A stretch of 64,000 nt of DNA, from the NCBI GenBank assembly GCA_007694935.1, contig REES01000093.1:1-64000 (forward strand), written 5' to 3'. The notes under the pieces were generated by a model, which was not told the DNA's origin, did not search any database, and was given only the letters and a program-made list of their open reading frames with translations. This document shows, piece after piece, positions 52,739 to 62,698 of the stretch (the first letter of the stretch is position 1; each line of letters begins with the position of its first letter). The stretch comes from Rhodospirillales bacterium (GTDB lineage: Bacteria > Pseudomonadota > Alphaproteobacteria > Rhodospirillales > Defluviicoccaceae). The translations under genes were made by a program, and so were the position numbers.

Positions 52739-54931
52739 CTATTCCGCCGGCACCGGCACCTGCCTTCGGCCGAACATCCGCTGGAACAGGAACAGGGCAA
52801 CGCCGATCCCGATTCCCGCCAGGTCGCTCACCCCCCCACCGGTGATCATGAACATGGCGCCCGCCAGCAGGACGGCCCTGAACAGCATATTGACGCGACC
52901 GAAGAAGTAGCCCTGGACGGCGGAAGCCAACAGGCAGACACCGATGGACGCCGTAAAGGCCACCTGGACGATGCGGAGCCAGCCCGGGATGGCCATCCCG
53001 AACATGGTCACGTCCGGCGACGGCTCCAGCAGCATGGCCGGGCTGTAGAAGAAGATGAACGGCACGATGAAGGCGGCAAGCCCGATCTTGAACGCCGTTA
53101 CTGCCGTGCGCATGGGCTCCGCCCCGGAGATCGCCGCGCCGGCGTAGGCTGCCAGTGCCACCGGGGGCGTGATCGCCGAGACCACCGCATAGTAGAACAC
53201 GAAGAAATGGGCGATCAGCGGCGGAATGCCCAGCTGCTGCAGACCCGGCGCCACCACCGAGGCGGCCACCGCATAGGCCGCGGTGGTCGGCATGCCCATG
53301 CCCAGCATGATGGAGATGAACATGGCGAAGATCAGGGCGAGAAGCTGGCTGTGCGCTGCCACCCCCAGCAGCAGAGAGGAAAACCGCGCGCCAACGCCGG
53401 TGAGCGCGATCACCCCGACGATGATGCCGGCACACGCGCACACCGCGATGATCTGGATCGACATGCGGGCGGCGAGTTCCAGTGCCCGGATGATGGCCCG
53501 CGGCCCCATGCGGTAGGGCGTGAGCCAGCTCACCACCATGGCACTCATCAGGGCGAGGGTACCGGCCCGGATCACCGAGTAGCCGAAGAACAGCGCGCCA
53601 ATCAGGATCAAGACCGGAAGGAACAGGAACGCCTGCCGGACCAGCTTGCGGAACTCCGGCAGCTCATCCTCGCGCATGCCGCGAAGGCCCAGCTTGAGGG
53701 CCTCCAGGTCGACCATGATGAACACCGACAGGAAGTAGAGGCAGGCCGGGATGATCGCGGCGACGATCAGGTCGGTGTACGGAATGCCGGTGATCTCGGC
53801 CATGATGAAGGCACCGGCGCCCATGATCGGCGGCATGATCTGGCCGCCGGTGGAGGCGGTCGCCTCGATCGCGCCCGCGGTCTGCGGGCGGTAGCCGACC
53901 CGCTTCATCAGCGGGATGGTGAGGCTGCCGGTGGCCACCACGTTGCCAGCCGAGGTGCCGTTGATCATCCCCATCAGGCCGGAGGCGAACACCGCCACCT
54001 TGGCGGGACCGCCGCGGGTCCGGCCCGCGACGGCGAAGGCGAAGTTGACGAAGTAGTCGCCCACCTTGGATGCCTGCAGAAACGCGGCAAAAGCGATGAA
54101 CAGGATGATGTAGGTACTGGACACCGCCACCGGTGCGCCGAGAATGCCGTTGTCGGTGTAGATGTAGGTGAAGAACCGGCCGGCACTGTAGCCGGCATGG
54201 TGCAGGAACCCGGGGAGCCAAGGCCCCACGAACGAATAGAGGATGAAAATGACCGAGATCGCCACCAGTGCCATGCCGGCGGACCGGCGGGTCAGCTCGA
54301 TGATCAGAAGTGTACCCGCCACCGCCGCCCACAGATCCGGCGGCAGCGCCATCACGCCGGCGCGGAATCGCCAGATGTCGAGGTGGAACAGCAAGTAGCT
54401 GGCGACCGCGATGGCCCCGCCGATCAGCACCCAGTCGAACCAGTTGATGCTGCGCCCGCCGCTGCGGAACACCCATGAGGAGACGATCGCTACCGACGTC
54501 GACACCACCAGCGGAATGCCGAAGTTCTGGAACACCCAGGGCGGCGGAAACATCTGCCCCAACTGATGCCGGTACCAGTAGGCGATCACCAGACACCCGA
54601 GCGCCCACAACATGCCCGCCGCGGCGACCAGCAGCGCGGCCCCTTGCACCATGTCCATGCGTTTTAACGGCGCGTCCATGTCAACCCGCATGGCGGCCAC
54701 CAGGGCGAAGCCGATACAAAGCGCCCCCGCCACGTGCAGGATGCGGTATGTCCAGGTTTCCAGCGGATACACGTTGAGACTGAGCAGATGGAACGCGGTG
54801 AACGCCGCGCAGGCCCAGAACAGGACGTGTTTCTGCCAGCCGGTCAGGCTGCGCTCGTTGCTGGCGACGGGCTCGTCGTCGATGCCTTGGGCGATCAGAC
54901 GAGTCTCAGCTTCGGCCGATGATGCGGACAT
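52739..54931 (-). CDS. TRAP transporter fused permease subunit (TAXI type)
   Basis: A 730-residue inner-membrane protein with about 17-18 membrane segments: an N-terminal DctQ-like part and a DctM-like part. The DctM signature is visible as GLMGMINGTSAGNVVATGSL and ASTGGQIMPPIMGAGAFIMA near residue 320-370, repeated in the second half as MGMPTTAAYAVAASVVAPGL. With the TAXI binding protein at 55118 it forms a sodium-driven importer for a carboxylate or amino-acid substrate. It lies 186 bases after that gene, with a hairpin between. Confidence 0.93.
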   Translation of the reverse strand: MSASSAEAETRLIAQGIDDEPVASNERSLTGWQKHVLFWACAAFTAFHLLSLNVYPLETWTYRILHVAGALCIGFALVAAMRVDMDAPLKRMDMVQGAALLVAAAGMLWALGCLVIAYWYRHQLGQMFPPPWVFQNFGIPLVVSTSVAIVSSWVFRSGGRSINWFDWVLIGGAIAVASYLLFHLDIWRFRAGVMALPPDLWAAVAGTLLIIELTRRSAGMALVAISVIFILYSFVGPWLPGFLHHAGYSAGRFFTYIYTDNGILGAPVAVSSTYIILFIAFAAFLQASKVGDYFVNFAFAVAGRTRGGPAKVAVFASGLMGMINGTSAGNVVATGSLTIPLMKRVGYRPQTAGAIEATASTGGQIMPPIMGAGAFIMAEITGIPYTDLIVAAIIPACLYFLSVFIMVDLEALKLGLRGMREDELPEFRKLVRQAFLFLPVLILIGALFFGYSVIRAGTLALMSAMVVSWLTPYRMGPRAIIRALELAARMSIQIIAVCACAGIIVGVIALTGVGARFSSLLLGVAAHSQLLALIFAMFISIMLGMGMPTTAAYAVAASVVAPGLQQLGIPPLIAHFFVFYYAVVSAITPPVALAAYAGAAISGAEPMRTAVTAFKIGLAAFIVPFIFFYSPAMLLEPSPDVTMFGMAIPGWLRIVQVAFTASIGVCLLASAVQGYFFGRVNMLFRAVLLAGAMFMITGGGVSDLAGIGIGVALFLFQRMFGRRQVPVPAE

Positions 54932-55024
54932 CGGGGTTCCATCCCTTTACCTTTTGCGGTCTCAGGGCCGCGATTCGTGTTGGCCGCAAGCGGGCGGCGC
55001 CGTACCTCTTCCCACCAGACGACC

Positions 55025-55062
55025 GGTCCCTGCGCCGCTCGAGAAGGAGAAGCGCAGGGACC
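55025..55062 (-). terminator. Stable hairpin between TAXI binding-protein and permease genes
   Basis: GGTCCCTGCGC (55025-55035) and GCGCAGGGACC (55052-55062) form a perfect 11-base-pair stem with a 16-base loop. There is no T-run. Such hairpins after the binding-protein gene commonly raise its mRNA relative to the permease by protecting or partly ending the transcript. Confidence 0.6.
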
Positions 55063-55117
55063 CTGTGTCGTGCCTCGTGCCAGCTACGGGGGGCCGTAGC
55101 GCTTGGAGGTGTGTGGG

Positions 55118-56101
55118 TTATCCCTTGAGTTCGTCGGGAATCTCGTACCCGTTTTCCTCGAACCAGCGGACTGCGCCCGGATGGTACGGAAGGAAGCCGT
55201 TGTGGATGTAGTTCTCCGGCAGGGTCTCTTCCGCCGCGCTGTGGATGGTCATCATCCGGTCGTGCTGGGTCATCGCGATCCGGGTCATCTCATAGACCAG
55301 GCTTTCCGGCATGTCGCTGGAGGCGATGAAGAAGTTCCACATGGCGACGGTCTCGAGCGGTTCGGTCTGGCCGCTATAGGTCCCCGCTTCAATGGTGAAC
55401 GGCGCCAGTGACGGGAACCTCTCCAGCAGGACCGGCATCTGTTCCGCCGTCGGCCCGAACACCACACCGTCCACCTGCGCCAGGATCTGGCTGAACGCCG
55501 CGATGGGCACGCCGGCGGCGAAGCCGAAGCCATCGATCAGGCCGTCCTGAAGCTGGCCCGCGAGATCGGCCGCGCCGCCGAACCGCGCGGTCACCGGAAC
55601 GCCGATGGCATCCATGATGCGCGGCCAGTAGGTCCCGGGGGTGCCGCCCGCGGGGCCGACCCCGAAGGTCTTGCCGGCGAGCTGGTCGAGGGTGGTGATG
55701 CCGGACCGGCGCAGCGCGATGGCGTGGAACGGCGTCTGATACATCGGGAACATGGCGCGAAGCTTGTCGTGCCTGACGCCCGGCATCAGCGGGCTTTCGC
55801 CGACCCAGGCCTCGTAGGCCGGGCCCATGGTGACCATGCCGAACTGGTGCTGCCCGGTCTGTACCAGGGTCGCGTTCTGGACCGGGCCGCCGGTGACTTC
55901 ACCGCCGCCGCTGATGCCCAACTGCTCGGAGACGAGGTTGGCGAAGCCGGCACCGTAGATGAAGTAGGTGCCGCCTTGGCTGGCGGTGCCGACGGTGAAC
56001 GAGGCCGGCCACCCCGTGCGGTCCTGAGCCGACGCGGCGCCGGCAACCAGGGCCACGCAGGCAGCGGCCATCGCCGCCGTGCGGAGAATGCTAACTGACA
56101 T
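55118..56101 (-). CDS. TAXI family TRAP transporter solute-binding protein
   Basis: A 327-residue periplasmic protein with a signal peptide (MSVSILRTAAMAAACVALVA, cut after ASA) and the TAXI signature GTASQGGTYFIYGAGFANLV near residue 37-56 and GPAGGTPGTYW near residue 150. TAXI proteins are the TRAP receptors that pair with fused permeases; known ligands include glutamate and other dicarboxylates. The stop is TAA/TGA at 55118-55120 and the permease gene follows. It diverges from pccB over 428 bases. Confidence 0.92.
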   Translation of the reverse strand: MSVSILRTAAMAAACVALVAGAASAQDRTGWPASFTVGTASQGGTYFIYGAGFANLVSEQLGISGGGEVTGGPVQNATLVQTGQHQFGMVTMGPAYEAWVGESPLMPGVRHDKLRAMFPMYQTPFHAIALRRSGITTLDQLAGKTFGVGPAGGTPGTYWPRIMDAIGVPVTARFGGAADLAGQLQDGLIDGFGFAAGVPIAAFSQILAQVDGVVFGPTAEQMPVLLERFPSLAPFTIEAGTYSGQTEPLETVAMWNFFIASSDMPESLVYEMTRIAMTQHDRMMTIHSAAEETLPENYIHNGFLPYHPGAVRWFEENGYEIPDELKG

Positions 56102-56529
56102 CTATTGAGTCCTCCCAGTGTGTCTGGACGGTTCCATTGATCTTACAGCGTGGCCCGATCCAGCTTGACCGCCGATCAACAACCCACGCTTGTTCAGAGC
56201 AGCCCCCCGTCTGCTGTTACGACATTATGGCAAAGCCGGCACCGGCTGGCCAGCGCGATTAAGCGCCATCGCCCCAGGAAAACGCGCAAAAGTTTCAAAA
56301 GGTTCACCCCGCATGGGGTGGTCCGGGCCCCGGACGGGACCGGCCCCAGCCCCCGAGCGCTGCTGTCCCTGACGGTCAGGACGCAACGGATCGCACCCCG
56401 GCCGGGTCTGCAGTCTCGCGATCATACCCCTACCTGATCGCAGGGGTTTAGGAACTGTTGCCTGTAAACAACCAGTGCAATTGCACGCATACTGTGCTGC
56501 ACATGCGAACACGAAAGGATGCTCCCGTC
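56102..56529. other. Divergent regulatory spacer between the TAXI gene and pccB
   Basis: This 428-base gap has no gene. It holds two adjacent palindromes, CACCCC-GCAT-GGGGTG (56305-56320) and GTCCGGG-C-CCCGGAC (56321-56335), and the GTGCAATTGCAC palindrome (56475-56486) near pccB. Promoters of both genes must lie here. Confidence 0.5.
56475..56486. promoter_or_regulatory. Candidate operator upstream of pccB
   Basis: GTGCAATTGCAC is a perfect 12-base palindrome 44 bases before the pccB ATG. It shares GCAA/TTGC half-sites with the element in the ecm-ccr spacer (39653-39668). In other alphaproteobacteria PccR/ScfR regulators control pcc genes through TTGCAA-like sites, so a similar role is possible; no such regulator gene is in this window. 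Confidence 0.4.
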
Positions 56530-58062
56530 ATGCGTCACATCATCGGACAGCTCGAACAAAAACGAGCCCTGGCCCGTCAGGGCGGCGGCCAGAAGCGGAT
56601 CGACGCCCAGCACCAGCGCGGCAAGCTCACCGCCCGCGAACGCATCGAGGTCCTGTTCGACCCCGATTCCTTCGAGGAATGGGACATGTTCGTCGAGCAC
56701 CGATGCAACGATTTCGGCATGGACAAGGAGCAAATCCCGGGCGACGGCGTCGTGACCGGCTTCGGCACGGTGAATGGCCGGCCAGTATTCGTCTACAGCC
56801 AGGACTTCACGGTATTTGGCGGCAGCCTCTCGGAAGCGCACGCCGAGAAAATCTGCAAGGTTATGGATCAGGCCGTGAAGGTGGGGGCTCCGGTGGTGGG
56901 CATCAACGACTCCGGCGGTGCCCGTATCCAGGAGGGCGTGGCGTCCCTCGCCGGCTATGCCGAGGTCTTTCAGCGCAACGTGGATGCCTCCGGCGTGATC
57001 CCGCAGATATCGGTCATCCTGGGCCCGTGCGCCGGCGGTGCGGTGTACTCGCCCGCACTCACCGACTTCATCTTCATGGTGAAGGACACCGCGCACATGT
57101 TCGTCACCGGTCCCGACGTGCTGCGTACGGTGACGCACGAGACAATCAGCCATCAGGACCTGGGCGGTGCGAAGGTACACACCACCATGTCCGGCGTGGC
57201 CGATCTCGCGTTCGAGAACGACGTGGAGGCACTCCTCTATGTACGCCGTCTGATCAACTTTTTGCCTCTGTCCAACCGCGCCGAGCCGCCACTTCGCCCC
57301 ACCACCGACAGCCTCGACAGGGTGGAGCCGTCGCTCAACACCCTGGTGCCCGACAATCCGAACATGCCCTACGACATCAAGGAGCTCATCCTGAAGGTCG
57401 TCGACGAGGGCCTGTTCTTCGAGATCAAGCCCGATTTTGCGCCCAACCTGGTGGTCGGCTTCGGCCACTTCAACGGTGCCACCACCGGCATCGTGGCCAA
57501 CCAGCCAATGGTGCTGGCCGGCTGCCTGGACATCGATGCATCCGTCAAGGGGGCCCGGTTCGTCCGCTTCTGCGATGCGTTCAACATCCCCATCGTCACC
57601 TTCCTCGACGTGCCCGGTTTCCTTCCCGGGGTAGCCCAGGAGCATGCCGGCATCATCCGCCACGGCGCCAAGCTGCTGTTTGCCTACGCCGAAGCCACCG
57701 TACCCAAAGTCACCGTGATCACGCGAAAAGGCTACGGCGGCGCTTATGTCGTCATGGGATCGAAACACCTGCGAGCCGACATCAACTACGCTTGGCCCAG
57801 CGCCGAGGTTGCCGTGATGGGAGCCAAAGGCGCGGTTGAGATCCTGTACCGTGGCGACATCCAGACCGAAGCGGAGTTGGAAGCGCGTATCGCGGCCTAT
57901 CGCGACGCGTTTGCCAATCCCTTCGGCGCCGCCCGGCGCGGTTTCATCGACGACGTGATCATGCCGCAGAGTACCCGCCGACGGCTTTGCAAGGCACTGA
58001 CGATGCTGCGCAACAAGGACGTCGCGGCGCCTCACCGCAAGCATGCCAACCCACCCCTTTGA
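56530..58062 (+). CDS. pccB: Propionyl-CoA carboxylase beta subunit (carboxyltransferase)
   Basis: The 510-residue carboxyltransferase moves CO2 from carboxybiotin to propionyl-CoA, giving methylmalonyl-CoA. The start is [20 protein letters not shown] at the ATG 56530. Crotonase-fold motifs include [20 protein letters not shown], the oxyanion glycines [11 protein letters not shown] near residue 132-142 and [15 protein letters not shown] near 161-175, and the second site DVPGFLPG. With PccA it handles propionyl-CoA made by the ethylmalonyl-CoA pathway. The gap to pccA is 16 bases. Confidence 0.95.
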   Translation: MRHIIGQLEQKRALARQGGGQKRIDAQHQRGKLTARERIEVLFDPDSFEEWDMFVEHRCNDFGMDKEQIPGDGVVTGFGTVNGRPVFVYSQDFTVFGGSLSEAHAEKICKVMDQAVKVGAPVVGINDSGGARIQEGVASLAGYAEVFQRNVDASGVIPQISVILGPCAGGAVYSPALTDFIFMVKDTAHMFVTGPDVLRTVTHETISHQDLGGAKVHTTMSGVADLAFENDVEALLYVRRLINFLPLSNRAEPPLRPTTDSLDRVEPSLNTLVPDNPNMPYDIKELILKVVDEGLFFEIKPDFAPNLVVGFGHFNGATTGIVANQPMVLAGCLDIDASVKGARFVRFCDAFNIPIVTFLDVPGFLPGVAQEHAGIIRHGAKLLFAYAEATVPKVTVITRKGYGGAYVVMGSKHLRADINYAWPSAEVAVMGAKGAVEILYRGDIQTEAELEARIAAYRDAFANPFGAARRGFIDDVIMPQSTRRRLCKALTMLRNKDVAAPHRKHANPPL

Positions 58063-58078
58063 TCGGATGTGATCCGCC

Positions 58079-60079
58079 ATGTTCAATAAAATCCTGATCG
58101 CCAATCGCGGTGAGATCGTCCTGCGCATCGCCCGCACCGCCAAGCGTCTCGGCATTCCCACCGTCGCCGTGTACTCGGATGCCGACGCGTATGCCCGGCA
58201 TGTCTCGGCCTGCGACGAAGCTGTTCGTCTCGGGCCGCCACCGGTGCGCGAGAGCTACCTGGCCACCGACAAGATCATCGCCGCCTGCAAGCGACTGGGC
58301 GTCGACGCCGTCCACCCCGGCTATGGCTTTCTCTCCGAGAACGCCGAGTTCGCAAAGACTCTGGCCCAGCATGGTATCACCTTCATCGGCCCCGACCCGG
58401 AGGTGGTGGCCTTGATGGGGGACAAGATCATGGCCAACCGCTCGGCCAAGGCGGCCGGCGTGCCCACCGTCCCCGGCCACTGGGAGCCGATCGCCAGCGC
58501 CGACGAGGCCGTGGCGATCGGCCTCGAGATCGGGCTTCCGGTGATGCTCAAGGCGGCAGCCGGCGGCGGCGGCAAGGGCATCCGGATTGCCCGCACCGAA
58601 TCGGACCTGCGCGACGCCTTCCGCCTCGCCCGGTCGGAAGCGCAGTCCGCCTTCGGCGATGACCGGGTGTTCATCGAGAAGTTCATCATCCGTCCCCGCC
58701 ACATCGAGATCCAGGTGCTGGGCGACCGCCACGGCAACGTCATCCACCTTGGCGAACGCGAATGCTCGATCCAGCGCCGCCACCAGAAAGTGATCGAAGA
58801 GGCGCCGTCACCGTTTGTCGACGAAGAAATGCGCCAAGCCATGGGCGGCAGCGCCGTCGCTTTGTCCAAATCAGTGGGCTACAGTTCTGCGGGCACGGTC
58901 GAATTGATCGTTGGCCAGGATCGCAGCTTCTACTTCCTTGAGATGAACACCCGTCTTCAGGTTGAGCACTCGGTCACCGAGTACATCAACGACATCGACA
59001 TCGTCGAGTGGATGATCCGGATTGCCGCCGGCGAGGAACTGGATCGAACGCAGGACGATGTGCGTCTCAACGGATGGTCGGTGGAAGCGCGAATTTATGC
59101 GGAAGATCCCAACCGCAACTTCATGCCTTCCATCGGTCGCCTTGTCCGTTGTCGCATGCCGGAGGACACTGACCAACTCCGAGTGGACAGCGGCGTCTAC
59201 GAAGGCAGCGAAATCTCCCACTACTACGACCCGATGATCGCCAAGGTGACGAGCTGGGATCTCAATCGCGACAGCGCCATCACCCGGATCCGGCGGGCTC
59301 TGGACGAGATCTACATCAAGGGGGTCACCCACAATGTGGAGTTTGTGGCCACGTTGATGGCGAACCCCAGGTTCCTCGCCGGGGATATCAGCACCAGCTT
59401 CATCGAGGAGGAATACCCCGACGGCTTCGTGCCCGCCTCGCTGCAGGACAGTGAGGTGGAGGCGGTCATCGCCGCCGCCGTCCTGATGCATCTCCGCTAT
59501 CTCCACCGCATGGCCCACGTCACCGGCGCCCTGCCCGGCTACCGTCGCCAGATCGGCCATGACTGGGTGGTCGTCGTCGACGGGGCGCATTATCCTGTGT
59601 CGGTGACACCGGTGGCCGGACGCGGCCCGGAGGAAGGGTTCGACATTGATGTGAGCGGCCACCTGCTGTCGGTGCACAGTGACTGGCAGGTGGGAGACCC
59701 GGTGCTGCGCTGCACCGTCAACGCGAAGCCGCAGCGGTTCACGGTGGAGCGCAATGGGCTCGGCTACCGGCTGCACCACATGGGGGCGGAAACGGACGTG
59801 GTGGTCTATCGTCCGTCGGTGGCCGCACTGGCCAAGCTCATGCCGGAACGCAAGGCGCCGGACATGTCCAAGTACCTTCTGTCGCCGATGCCCGGGATGC
59901 TGAAGTCGATGGCCCGGGAAGAGGGAGAGAAGGTCGGACCGGGCGATGAGATCGCCGTGGTGGAGGCCATGAAGATGGAGAACATCATTCGCGCCGGCAC
60001 CACCGGGACCATCGCCAAGTTCCACGTCAAGCCCGGGGACACGCTGTCCACGGGTCAGATCATCGCCGAGTTCGCCTGA
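58079..60079 (+). CDS. pccA: Propionyl-CoA carboxylase alpha subunit (biotin carboxylase and carrier)
   Basis: The 666-residue protein has a biotin carboxylase domain (residues 1 to about 450; NRGEIVLRIARTAKRLGI, ATP-grasp loop AAAGGGGKGIRI, EMNTRLQVEHSVTEYI), a linking BT domain and a C-terminal biotinyl domain with EAMKMEN, Lys at about 632. It carboxylates biotin with ATP and bicarbonate. The loop reads HSVTE where most relatives have HPVTE, a small variant next to catalytic residues. It follows pccB on the same transcript. Confidence 0.94.
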   Translation: MFNKILIANRGEIVLRIARTAKRLGIPTVAVYSDADAYARHVSACDEAVRLGPPPVRESYLATDKIIAACKRLGVDAVHPGYGFLSENAEFAKTLAQHGITFIGPDPEVVALMGDKIMANRSAKAAGVPTVPGHWEPIASADEAVAIGLEIGLPVMLKAAAGGGGKGIRIARTESDLRDAFRLARSEAQSAFGDDRVFIEKFIIRPRHIEIQVLGDRHGNVIHLGERECSIQRRHQKVIEEAPSPFVDEEMRQAMGGSAVALSKSVGYSSAGTVELIVGQDRSFYFLEMNTRLQVEHSVTEYINDIDIVEWMIRIAAGEELDRTQDDVRLNGWSVEARIYAEDPNRNFMPSIGRLVRCRMPEDTDQLRVDSGVYEGSEISHYYDPMIAKVTSWDLNRDSAITRIRRALDEIYIKGVTHNVEFVATLMANPRFLAGDISTSFIEEEYPDGFVPASLQDSEVEAVIAAAVLMHLRYLHRMAHVTGALPGYRRQIGHDWVVVVDGAHYPVSVTPVAGRGPEEGFDIDVSGHLLSVHSDWQVGDPVLRCTVNAKPQRFTVERNGLGYRLHHMGAETDVVVYRPSVAALAKLMPERKAPDMSKYLLSPMPGMLKSMAREEGEKVGPGDEIAVVEAMKMENIIRAGTTGTIAKFHVKPGDTLSTGQIIAEFA

Positions 60080-60098
60080 TCCGGGCCGGCGGCGGCGT

Positions 60099-60899
60099 CT
60101 ACTTGACTGGCGCCGCCGCCGCAATCGGGTCGAGCGGCAGGGCCCGGGCGGCATCGCCGCCCTGGTCCAGTGCCCAAGGCGGATCGGGTGCGTCGGCGAA
60201 CACCCGCCGGAGCCCCTCGCCCCAGTGGCGGCAGAGCTGGTTGAAGTAGGGATCGTCCTCGCGCACCCGCTGGTGGGTGGCCACCCGAAAGGCATTGGTC
60301 CGGTACATCACCAGGTCGATGGGCGGCGCTACCGAGATATTGGCCTTGATGGTCGAGTCGAAGGACACCAGGGCGCACTTGGCGGTTTCCACCAACCCCA
60401 CCTCCGGCGTCAGAACGCGCTCCAGGATCGGCTTGCCGTACTTGGTCTCGCCCAGTTGAAAGTAAGGGGTGTCCTCACTGCTCTCGATGAAGTTCCCGGC
60501 CGAATACACCAGGAACAGCCGGTGCGGCTCCCCCCGGATCTGGCCGCCGACAATGAACGACGCCGTGAAATCGCTGCCGTGAGCCTTGAAGTAGGCGCTG
60601 TCGCGATCATACACCACCCGCACCAGATTGCCGACCACCTGCGCCGCATCGAACATCGAGGTGACCTTGGACAGGCTCCGGCTCGGGTCGTCGGTGGTGA
60701 TGCCCCGATCCAGCATGCTGATCACCTCCTGGGTGATCGCCAGGTTGCCGGCGGTCAGCACGACGACCACCCGGTCGCCCGGCTGCTCGAAAACGAACAC
60801 CTTGCGGTAGACCGAGACGCTGTCGACGCCCGCGTTCGTCCGCGAGTCCGCCGCGAACACCAGCCCCGCGGCCACCCGGATGCCAAGGCAGTAGGTCAT
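60099..60899 (-). CDS. Anbu (ancestral beta-subunit) proteasome-like peptidase
   Basis: A 266-residue Ntn-hydrolase starting MTYCLGIRVAAGLVFAADSR. After loss of Met the N-terminal Thr would be the nucleophile, with Asp in ADSRT and Lys in YRKVFVF as the other active-site residues, as in proteasome beta subunits. Anbu assembles into an open helical (lock-washer) ring rather than a closed barrel. GAGG eight bases before the ATG at 60899 supports the start. It is last in the four-gene cluster with transglutaminase, alpha-E and ATP-grasp genes. It converges with pccA across 19 bases. Confidence 0.92.
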   Translation of the reverse strand: MTYCLGIRVAAGLVFAADSRTNAGVDSVSVYRKVFVFEQPGDRVVVVLTAGNLAITQEVISMLDRGITTDDPSRSLSKVTSMFDAAQVVGNLVRVVYDRDSAYFKAHGSDFTASFIVGGQIRGEPHRLFLVYSAGNFIESSEDTPYFQLGETKYGKPILERVLTPEVGLVETAKCALVSFDSTIKANISVAPPIDLVMYRTNAFRVATHQRVREDDPYFNQLCRHWGEGLRRVFADAPDPPWALDQGGDAARALPLDPIAAAAPVK

Positions 60900-60958
60900 C
60901 GGCCCATCCTCATGGCGCGCCCGTCCCAGGCGGCCTTCCCGCAAACCATCGGCCGGCG

Positions 60959-61762
60959 CTATTCGTTGAGAACCTGCACCCGCACGGTCATCTCTTCAAA
61001 CCCGCCGCCGCGGCGGATGCCGCGCACCGGGCACGCCCCTTCGTAGTCCATGGCCACGGCCAGACGCACGTAGGCATCGGTGGCGCAGACGCCGTTGGAG
61101 GCGTCGAACGACACCCAGCCGAGATCTTCCACGTAGGCCTCGGCCCAGGCGTGGCTGGCGACGCTTGCGCCGTCATCGCCTTCCGAAAACAGATAGCCGC
61201 TGACGTAGCGGGCAGGAAGTCCGAGCACCCGACAGCTGGCGATGAACAGATGGGCATGGTCCTGGCACACCCCGTAGCCATGTGCCAGAGCCTCGGCCGC
61301 CGTACCGTGAACGTGGGTCGAGCCCGACTGGTAAACCACGTGGTCCCGGATCAGCCACATCAGGTTGTGCAGCGTCGCAACCTGGCCTTCGTCCGCCACC
61401 CGTTCCACAATCGGCGCGACGAACTCACGAATACTGTCGTCGAGTTTGGTGTAGCGAGTCTCCCTGAGGAACATCAGTGGCGGCAGGCCGTCATGGGGCG
61501 GGAGAACGCCGGTGGTATCCATGGTCTCCACCTCGCCCCGCACCACCACCGGCACCTCGTCGTGCAGGCCATCCTGGACCGAGACATGGGAGAGGTTGCC
61601 GAAGCCGTCGGTCCAGCTCCTCAGCTTTCCCGGGGTGGACACCGACCAGGAACGGACCAGCTGGGCATGATCCGGGCGCGGCGTCAGCCTCAGGTACTGG
61701 ATGCTGTGCCGGGCCGGCTCATGGAACCGATAATGAGTCTCGTGAGCGATCGTCAGTTTCAT
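60959..61762 (-). CDS. Transglutaminase-like cysteine protease of the Anbu operon
   Basis: A 267-residue protein with an N-terminal beta domain (KLTIAHETHYRFHEPARHS) and a transglutaminase-like core. The catalytic triad is visible: Cys166 in GVCQDHAHLF, His204 in SHAWAEAY and Asp220 in SFDASNG. Members of this group work as proteases in clusters with Anbu and with alpha-E/ATP-grasp proteins. The ATG at 61762 overlaps the alpha-E stop by one base (TGATG), so translation is coupled. Confidence 0.92.
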   Translation of the reverse strand: MKLTIAHETHYRFHEPARHSIQYLRLTPRPDHAQLVRSWSVSTPGKLRSWTDGFGNLSHVSVQDGLHDEVPVVVRGEVETMDTTGVLPPHDGLPPLMFLRETRYTKLDDSIREFVAPIVERVADEGQVATLHNLMWLIRDHVVYQSGSTHVHGTAAEALAHGYGVCQDHAHLFIASCRVLGLPARYVSGYLFSEGDDGASVASHAWAEAYVEDLGWVSFDASNGVCATDAYVRLAVAMDYEGACPVRGIRRGGGFEEMTVRVQVLNE

Positions 61763-62694
61763 CACACCATCATGAATTCGTGACCGATGCGGCCGTGCAA
61801 CTCGTTGTTGCGAACCACGAAGTCGTTGAGGTAACGGCGAATATCAGAGCGCAGGATGCTGTCGATCCGGCTGTGGCGGACCCGGGCGTGGATCTGCTCG
61901 GCAAGCCGGGTGCAGGGCGCGTCCCGCCGCAGGTTGACCAGGATGCGCGCCACCTCGCCGATACAGGCGGTCAGCGAGCGCGGCATGTCTGCCCTCAGCA
62001 CCAGCAGCTCCGCCACCTTGCGCGGCTCGATGATGCCGGAATAGACCTCCCGATAGGCCTTGAAGGCGGCAAACGCCCGCAGCAGCGACCCCCAACGGTA
62101 GTAGTCCTCGGCCGCCATCGGCTTGGTGCTGTTGGGGGTGAGCAGCGTCCATTTCACCGCGAGCAGGCGGGCGGTGTTGTCGGCACGCTCGATGAACGTG
62201 CCGAGCCGGCAGAAGGTGAACGACTGACCGCGCCGCATGGTACCGTAGATCGCCCCCCGGAACAGGTGCGAACGCTCCTTGACCCAGTCGAAGATCTCGG
62301 GGAAGCCCTGATCGACAACCTTCGGATACGACAGGTTTTCAATCTCAATGTAGGACTGATTGAGGCATTCCCAGACCTCGGAGGTGAGGTCCTGGCGGGT
62401 CGCCCGGGCGTTCTCCCGGGCCCGCCGGATGTTGCTGCGGATGCTGTTGGGGTTCTCCGGATCGAGCGCGACGAAGTGGATCACGTTGCCGGACGACACC
62501 TCGCCGTGCCGGGCGAGGAAATCCTCCCGGCCGCCGACGATGTCGATGGGCGCTTCCCACTGGCGGATGCCGTTGCGGTCGGATGCCGGCAGCAGCGACA
62601 TGTGGTAGGTGCTGGCCAGCAGCCGGGCCATGTTCTCGGCCCGCTCCACATAGCGGGCCATCCAGTAGATGTTGTTGGCGGTGCGTCCCAGCAT
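61762..62694 (-). CDS. Alpha-E domain protein (DUF403)
   Basis: A 310-residue, almost entirely helical protein starting MLGRTANNIYWMARYVERAE, with NTARLLAVKWTLL and further paired helices, matching the alpha-E family. Alpha-E proteins have no known enzymatic motif and accompany circularly permuted ATP-grasp proteins and transglutaminase-like proteases. The ERAEN/ERADN phrases near residues 17 and 170 are an internal repeat typical of the family. It lies four bases after the ATP-grasp stop. Confidence 0.93.
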   Translation of the reverse strand: MLGRTANNIYWMARYVERAENMARLLASTYHMSLLPASDRNGIRQWEAPIDIVGGREDFLARHGEVSSGNVIHFVALDPENPNSIRSNIRRARENARATRQDLTSEVWECLNQSYIEIENLSYPKVVDQGFPEIFDWVKERSHLFRGAIYGTMRRGQSFTFCRLGTFIERADNTARLLAVKWTLLTPNSTKPMAAEDYYRWGSLLRAFAAFKAYREVYSGIIEPRKVAELLVLRADMPRSLTACIGEVARILVNLRRDAPCTRLAEQIHARVRHSRIDSILRSDIRRYLNDFVVRNNELHGRIGHEFMMV

Positions 62695-62698
62695 CGCG

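Noticed and set aside
52184-54478. 764-codon plus-strand frame opposite the TRAP permease
   Set aside because: The sequence is His/Arg/Asp-rich and mirrors membrane helices of the permease; it is an antisense artefact.
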